A program made the position numbers and the translations under genes. DNA of 6,994 bases from Ruminococcus sp. (GTDB lineage Bacteria > Bacillota > Clostridia > Oscillospirales > Ruminococcaceae). The notes beneath the pieces were generated by a model. The model saw nothing but the letters and a program-made list of their open reading frames with translations, ran no database searches and had not been told where the DNA came from. The stretch spans positions 1-6,994 of the forward strand of contig DYCW01000233.1 in assembly GCA_019417865.1 (NCBI GenBank). Direction: 5' to 3'. Numbering within the stretch: the first letter of the stretch is position 1; each line of letters starts with the position of its first letter. This document shows positions 4,771 to 6,994 of this stretch, one piece after another.

Positions 4771-6084
4771 TTAATTCCATTCAAATTTAACCTTGTCACC
4801 TGCACTAATCTCCTCACCAAGCTGAACCTCAATCATATCAAGTGCAGTAATGGCCTCAACAGTGTGCTTGCAGCCTGCTGCAATCGTAATTACATCACCG
4901 GTGCGAAGCGTTTGCTCCATGCCATCTACAATGGCTTTCCCCTTGCCAGAAACCACTGTCCAAACTTCCTCACGGTAGTTATGCATATGGTAAGTCATAT
5001 GCTCGCCTGCTCTCATGGAAATCTTGACGGTCATGGAACCGGGTTGTACGTCAATGACAGTGTACGTCCCCCAAGACTTCTCGACATACATTGCCTCGGT
5101 TTCAATCTTCTCAACATATGACTTCATATAACCGCTTCGCTCTTTGTCTGAGATCAAGATGCCATCACCACTTGCTGCGATAATCATGTCCTTACAGCCC
5201 ATACAAAGAATAGGAATGTTTAACTCATTCACCACGTTGGTATTTTCACAGACTTCATCCAGAATAGCCTTACCCTTAGTTTTGTCGGCCATAACTTCAG
5301 CCATCATGTTCCAAGTACCGACATCTTTCCAGTCACCACTATAGCGAAGTACCTGAATGGATTCTTCCTTTTCCACTACCGCATAGTCAAAGCTAATTTT
5401 CGTCAGTGTATCATATTTACAGAACAAATCCCGATAGTCCGTAAAGTCAATCATGCTGTGTGCTTTATCCAACAGATAACCCAACTTAAACGCAAAGATG
5501 CCTGCATTCCACAAAGCATGCTGTGTAAGATATTTTTTCGCTGTTTCAGTATCCGGCTTCTCCTTGAACTCTTTCACCTTGCTGATATTATTAGCAGACG
5601 CAGGGATAATATATCCGTACTTCTCACTGGGATAGGTCGGTTCAATGCCCATTAGTGTGAGATTTGCATTACCCTGCTCGGCAAGCTGCTGCAACGTCTT
5701 GACCGATTCGTAATAGGTGTCATCCACATATGGATCAACCGGGCAAACCACCACCGATTCATCTGCACTAACCTCCAATTCGTCATAGAGATAGGCAGCT
5801 GCCAGTGCAATGGCTGGAAAAGTATCACGGCGGCATGGCTCCACACAAATAGAAGCTTTTTCACCAAGCTGATTCTTTATTGCACTTGCTTGCGATTTAC
5901 TGGTGGCAATCGTCACCTTTGCATCAGCATCCACCGTCGTAATCTGACGATAAACACGCTGCACCATCGACTCATAGTTGCCCCTTTCATCTTTAAACAG
6001 CTTGATAAACTGCTTGCTACGCACATCATTGGAAAGAGGCCAAAGACGCTTGCCACTGCCACCAGAAAGTAAAATAATATTCAT
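4771..6084 (-). CDS. manC: Mannose-1-phosphate guanylyltransferase with C-terminal cupin domain
   Basis: The protein has 437 residues and makes GDP-mannose from mannose-1-phosphate and GTP. The N-terminal nucleotidyltransferase starts with LLSGGSGKRLWPLS and goes on with VEPCRRDTFPAI, VCPVDPYV, SEKYGYI, FKEKPDTE, LWNAGIFAFK, SFDYAVVEK and GDWKDVGTW, all signatures of this family. From about residue 334 (SWGTYTVIDV) a cupin of the type II mannose-6-phosphate isomerase kind follows, with His366, His368, Arg371 and Glu372 in YHMHNYREEVW. It is slightly shorter than the 460-480 residues usual for ManC/CpsB. In such fusions the cupin can carry isomerase activity, which would make manA partly redundant. 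Start 6084 has GGAGG 8 bases upstream (6093-6097). Confidence 0.95.
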   Translation of the reverse strand: MNIILLSGGSGKRLWPLSNDVRSKQFIKLFKDERGNYESMVQRVYRQITTVDADAKVTIATSKSQASAIKNQLGEKASICVEPCRRDTFPAIALAAAYLYDELEVSADESVVVCPVDPYVDDTYYESVKTLQQLAEQGNANLTLMGIEPTYPSEKYGYIIPASANNISKVKEFKEKPDTETAKKYLTQHALWNAGIFAFKLGYLLDKAHSMIDFTDYRDLFCKYDTLTKISFDYAVVEKEESIQVLRYSGDWKDVGTWNMMAEVMADKTKGKAILDEVCENTNVVNELNIPILCMGCKDMIIAASGDGILISDKERSGYMKSYVEKIETEAMYVEKSWGTYTVIDVQPGSMTVKISMRAGEHMTYHMHNYREEVWTVVSGKGKAIVDGMEQTLRTGDVITIAAGCKHTVEAITALDMIEVQLGEEISAGDKVKFEWN

Positions 6085-6087
6085 ACC

Positions 6088-6324
6088 TTAGTCCTCCCTA
6101 AAGTTATCGGTAACGTCAGCCATGCTGATGAGGGAATCATCCCTAGAGAAATCTATTGCTGGATAATCGGTCACAGCATTTAATACGCTATCACCTGTTT
6201 CGCCTATCTGAGAACAAGTTGACATCCAAACTCGTTATATACTTTATATCTGTTGTACTCCTTCGGATTGTGTGAAGCAGTTATTACTGAACCGACTAAA
6301 GCATTCTGTATTCAGTTCCTTCAT
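6088..6324 (-). pseudogene. Phosphomannomutase/phosphoglucomutase remnant
   Basis: The - strand from 6302 reads LVGSVITASHNPKEYN followed by RYKVYNEFGCQL. This is the active-site serine motif (TASHNP) and following strand of the alpha-D-phosphohexomutase family. The frame hits TAG at 6204-6206, resumes as AKQVIAY, then loses one base at 6181-6182. It continues in the next frame as NAVTDYPAIDF and DVTDNF to a TAA at 6088-6090. A further shift near 6302 separates it from upstream MKELNTE (6324). Only about 75 codons of a roughly 450-570-codon gene remain. It lies directly before manC, and phosphomannomutase is the step between ManA and ManC, so it once completed the operon. Family assignment is confident; mannose versus glucose specificity is inferred from context. 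Confidence 0.85.
6093..6097 (-). promoter_or_regulatory. Ribosome binding site of manC inside the mutase remnant
   Basis: On the - strand GGAGG lies 8 bases before the manC ATG at 6084. It overlaps the last codons of the remnant frame, whose TAA (6088-6090) is 3 bases from the ATG. Confidence 0.8.
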
Positions 6325-6382
6325 TTCTACGTATATATCCAATTTATCAAAATAACTAACTATTAGTGCTAATTGCTTTTGG

Positions 6383-6411
6383 ATTATATTCTACAATTAA
6401 CTTTATCACAA
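6383..6411 (-). promoter_or_regulatory. Promoter for the manC-manA operon
   Basis: Read leftward, TTGTGA (6406-6411) is followed after exactly 17 bases by TATAAT (6383-6388). This is a near-consensus housekeeping sigma promoter. Initiation would be near 6376, giving a leader of about 290 bases that runs through the mutase remnant before manC. Confidence 0.72.
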
Positions 6412-6520
6412 TTTGTATTTTAGCTATAAATCAGCTACTGAAAAAGGTGTACAAAAAATAGGGCAACAGCTGCAAAATGAGTTATAATGTAGATACACTG
6501 ACCCAAAAGAGCGTTGTCCT
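6412..6520. other. Intergenic region with TATAAT box and imperfect inverted repeat
   Basis: On the + strand TATAAT (6483-6488) is a perfect -10 hexamer, but nothing near TTGACA sits at 16-18 bases. GGGCAAC (6461-6467) and GTTGTCC (6513-6519) are inverted repeats with one mismatch that bracket it and end just before the ATG at 6521. This could be an operator or a mobile-element end. Nothing else is recognised here. Confidence 0.4.
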
Positions 6521-6691
6521 ATGAATATAAGTATACACCATTCAGAAGAAATTTGCAAGAGACTGCGAGCAAAAAATGACAGAATCCATTTCAGCCTATG
6601 CAATGGCGTACATTATCGCAATTTAGCATGCCTGATTTCTTGCTTAGTTTTCGATATTCTATCCATTTTATTTATTCCATTCCCGTCTTAA
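6521..6691 (+). CDS. Short unrecognised ORF, possibly the truncated start of a transposase
   Basis: This is a 56-codon ORF beginning MNISIHHSEEICKRLRAKND and ending in a hydrophobic tail (ISCLVFDILSILF). No good ribosome site precedes the ATG. A TATAAT box lies 32 bases upstream. The charged start followed by an abruptly different hydrophobic tail suggests that only the first part may be a former gene and the rest is read-through into other DNA. I do not recognise a family; a transposase N-terminus is only a guess from the mosaic surroundings. Confidence 0.25.
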   Translation: MNISIHHSEEICKRLRAKNDRIHFSLCNGVHYRNLACLISCLVFDILSILFIPFPS

Positions 6692-6716
6692 AACTCTCCT
6701 AGACCTCTTTGGAGTT
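6692..6716 (+). terminator. Weak stem-loop with T-rich tail
   Basis: AACTC (6692-6696) pairs with GAGTT (6712-6716), and a T-rich stretch follows to about 6740. The stem is short and has a 15-base loop, so it would be a poor terminator for the short ORF upstream. Confidence 0.25.
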
Positions 6717-6728
6717 ATTTTACCATTT

Positions 6729-6845
6729 TTATTCTTTTTTGGTAGGCGGGGGATTATTGAACAGATACAATACTTCAAGGTTCGTACGCTGCTGCTTCAG
6801 GTCGTTAATTCGTTCAATTTGAGCATCTCTTGCAGCGGTGTCAAC
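6729..6845 (-). pseudogene. Possible C-terminal remnant of an unrecognised protein
   Basis: The - strand frame ending at TAA 6729-6731 reads TAARDAQIERINDLKQQR, then TNLEVLYLFNNPPPTKKE. It has an amphipathic helix and a Pro/Lys tail that look like a genuine protein C-terminus. The upstream part of the same frame (beyond about 6845) is antisense to the ferredoxin fragment and is not believable. I cannot name the family. Confidence 0.3.
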
Positions 6846-6861
6846 AGTGCATCTCTGGTAA

Positions 6862-6994
6862 TGTTCCGAATGTGGTACTTGCACAGACAGATGTACAATG
6901 AATAATATCAAGATAGTAAATGGCGGATCTGTTTGGGGTGATAATTGTACGCACTGTATGGCATGTATAGCAGGATGTCCCAAAGAGGCTATTG
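6862..6994 (+). pseudogene. 2[4Fe-4S] ferredoxin domain of an EFR1-type protein, N-terminus missing, runs off the window
   Basis: The frame opens directly after a TAA (6859-6861) and contains two cluster motifs. CSECGTCTDRC fits C-x2-C-x2-C-x3-C, with Thr instead of the usual Pro after the last Cys. It continues MNNIKIVNGGSVWGDN, then CTHCMACIAGCPKEAI as the second set. This arrangement is characteristic of EFR1-family proteins, in which a flavodoxin-like domain precedes a C-terminal 2[4Fe-4S] ferredoxin used in electron transfer. Here nothing flavodoxin-like lies upstream in any + frame; instead the - strand holds an unrelated remnant. The only in-frame ATG (6898) falls inside the domain and has no ribosome site. 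The gene is most likely truncated at about 6840-6861, or frameshifted, so loss of function is inferred. Confidence 0.7.

Noticed and set aside
4757..4780. Longer manA with start at 4780
   Set aside because: It overlaps the manC stop and lacks a ribosome site, whereas 4756 has AAGGCGG at 7 bases.
6846..6983. N-terminal half of the leftward 84-codon frame
   Set aside because: It is antisense to the two iron-sulfur motifs, which are far better supported; only the C-terminal part is kept as a possible remnant.

Overview
The window looks like a low-GC Gram-positive anaerobe of the class Clostridia, perhaps Ruminococcus/Oscillospiraceae. That is an inference from AT-rich codon use, strong AGGAGG ribosome sites, a Thr-rich lipoprotein with a C-terminal Cys/His metal-site domain, and an EFR1-like ferredoxin fragment. 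The first 18 bases are not genomic: they match the Nextera/Tn5 mosaic-end adapter, so position 1 is a draft-assembly contig end.

Left part (19 to about 3605): the integrase end of an integrated mobile element, with all genes on the + strand. In order it holds the 3' end of a restriction-endonuclease-like gene (HsdR_N family), a lipoprotein, a two-gene operon resembling a GNAT-type toxin-antitoxin module, a 322-base non-coding stretch rich in repeats and hairpins, and a tyrosine recombinase. The recombinase is split into two frames exactly at the heptamer A AAA AAC, a -1 slippery sequence. Just downstream are a 12-bp tandem repeat and then a 23-base copy of a tRNA 3' end ending in CCA. That copy has no tRNA body in front of it, so it is the attachment-site duplication marking the element border.

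Middle (3606-6090): host chromosome. A bidirectional intrinsic terminator lies between the tRNA remnant (+) and a leftward operon. The operon is manC (mannose-1-phosphate guanylyltransferase with C-terminal cupin) followed by manA (class I mannose-6-phosphate isomerase). Downstream of manA is a 30-codon stub resembling the start of a WecB/TagA/CpsF glycosyltransferase. Upstream of manC is a decayed phosphomannomutase/phosphoglucomutase fragment on the same strand, with a nonsense codon and frameshifts, and beyond it a near-consensus promoter. ManA makes mannose-6-P and ManC turns mannose-1-P into GDP-mannose. The mutase joining these steps is broken here, so it must be supplied from elsewhere if the pathway works.

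Right part (6412-6994): a patchwork without an intact gene. It has a 56-codon unrecognised ORF behind a TATAAT box, a possible C-terminal remnant on the - strand, and at the very end the 2[4Fe-4S] part of an EFR1-type ferredoxin that lacks its N-terminal half and runs off the window.
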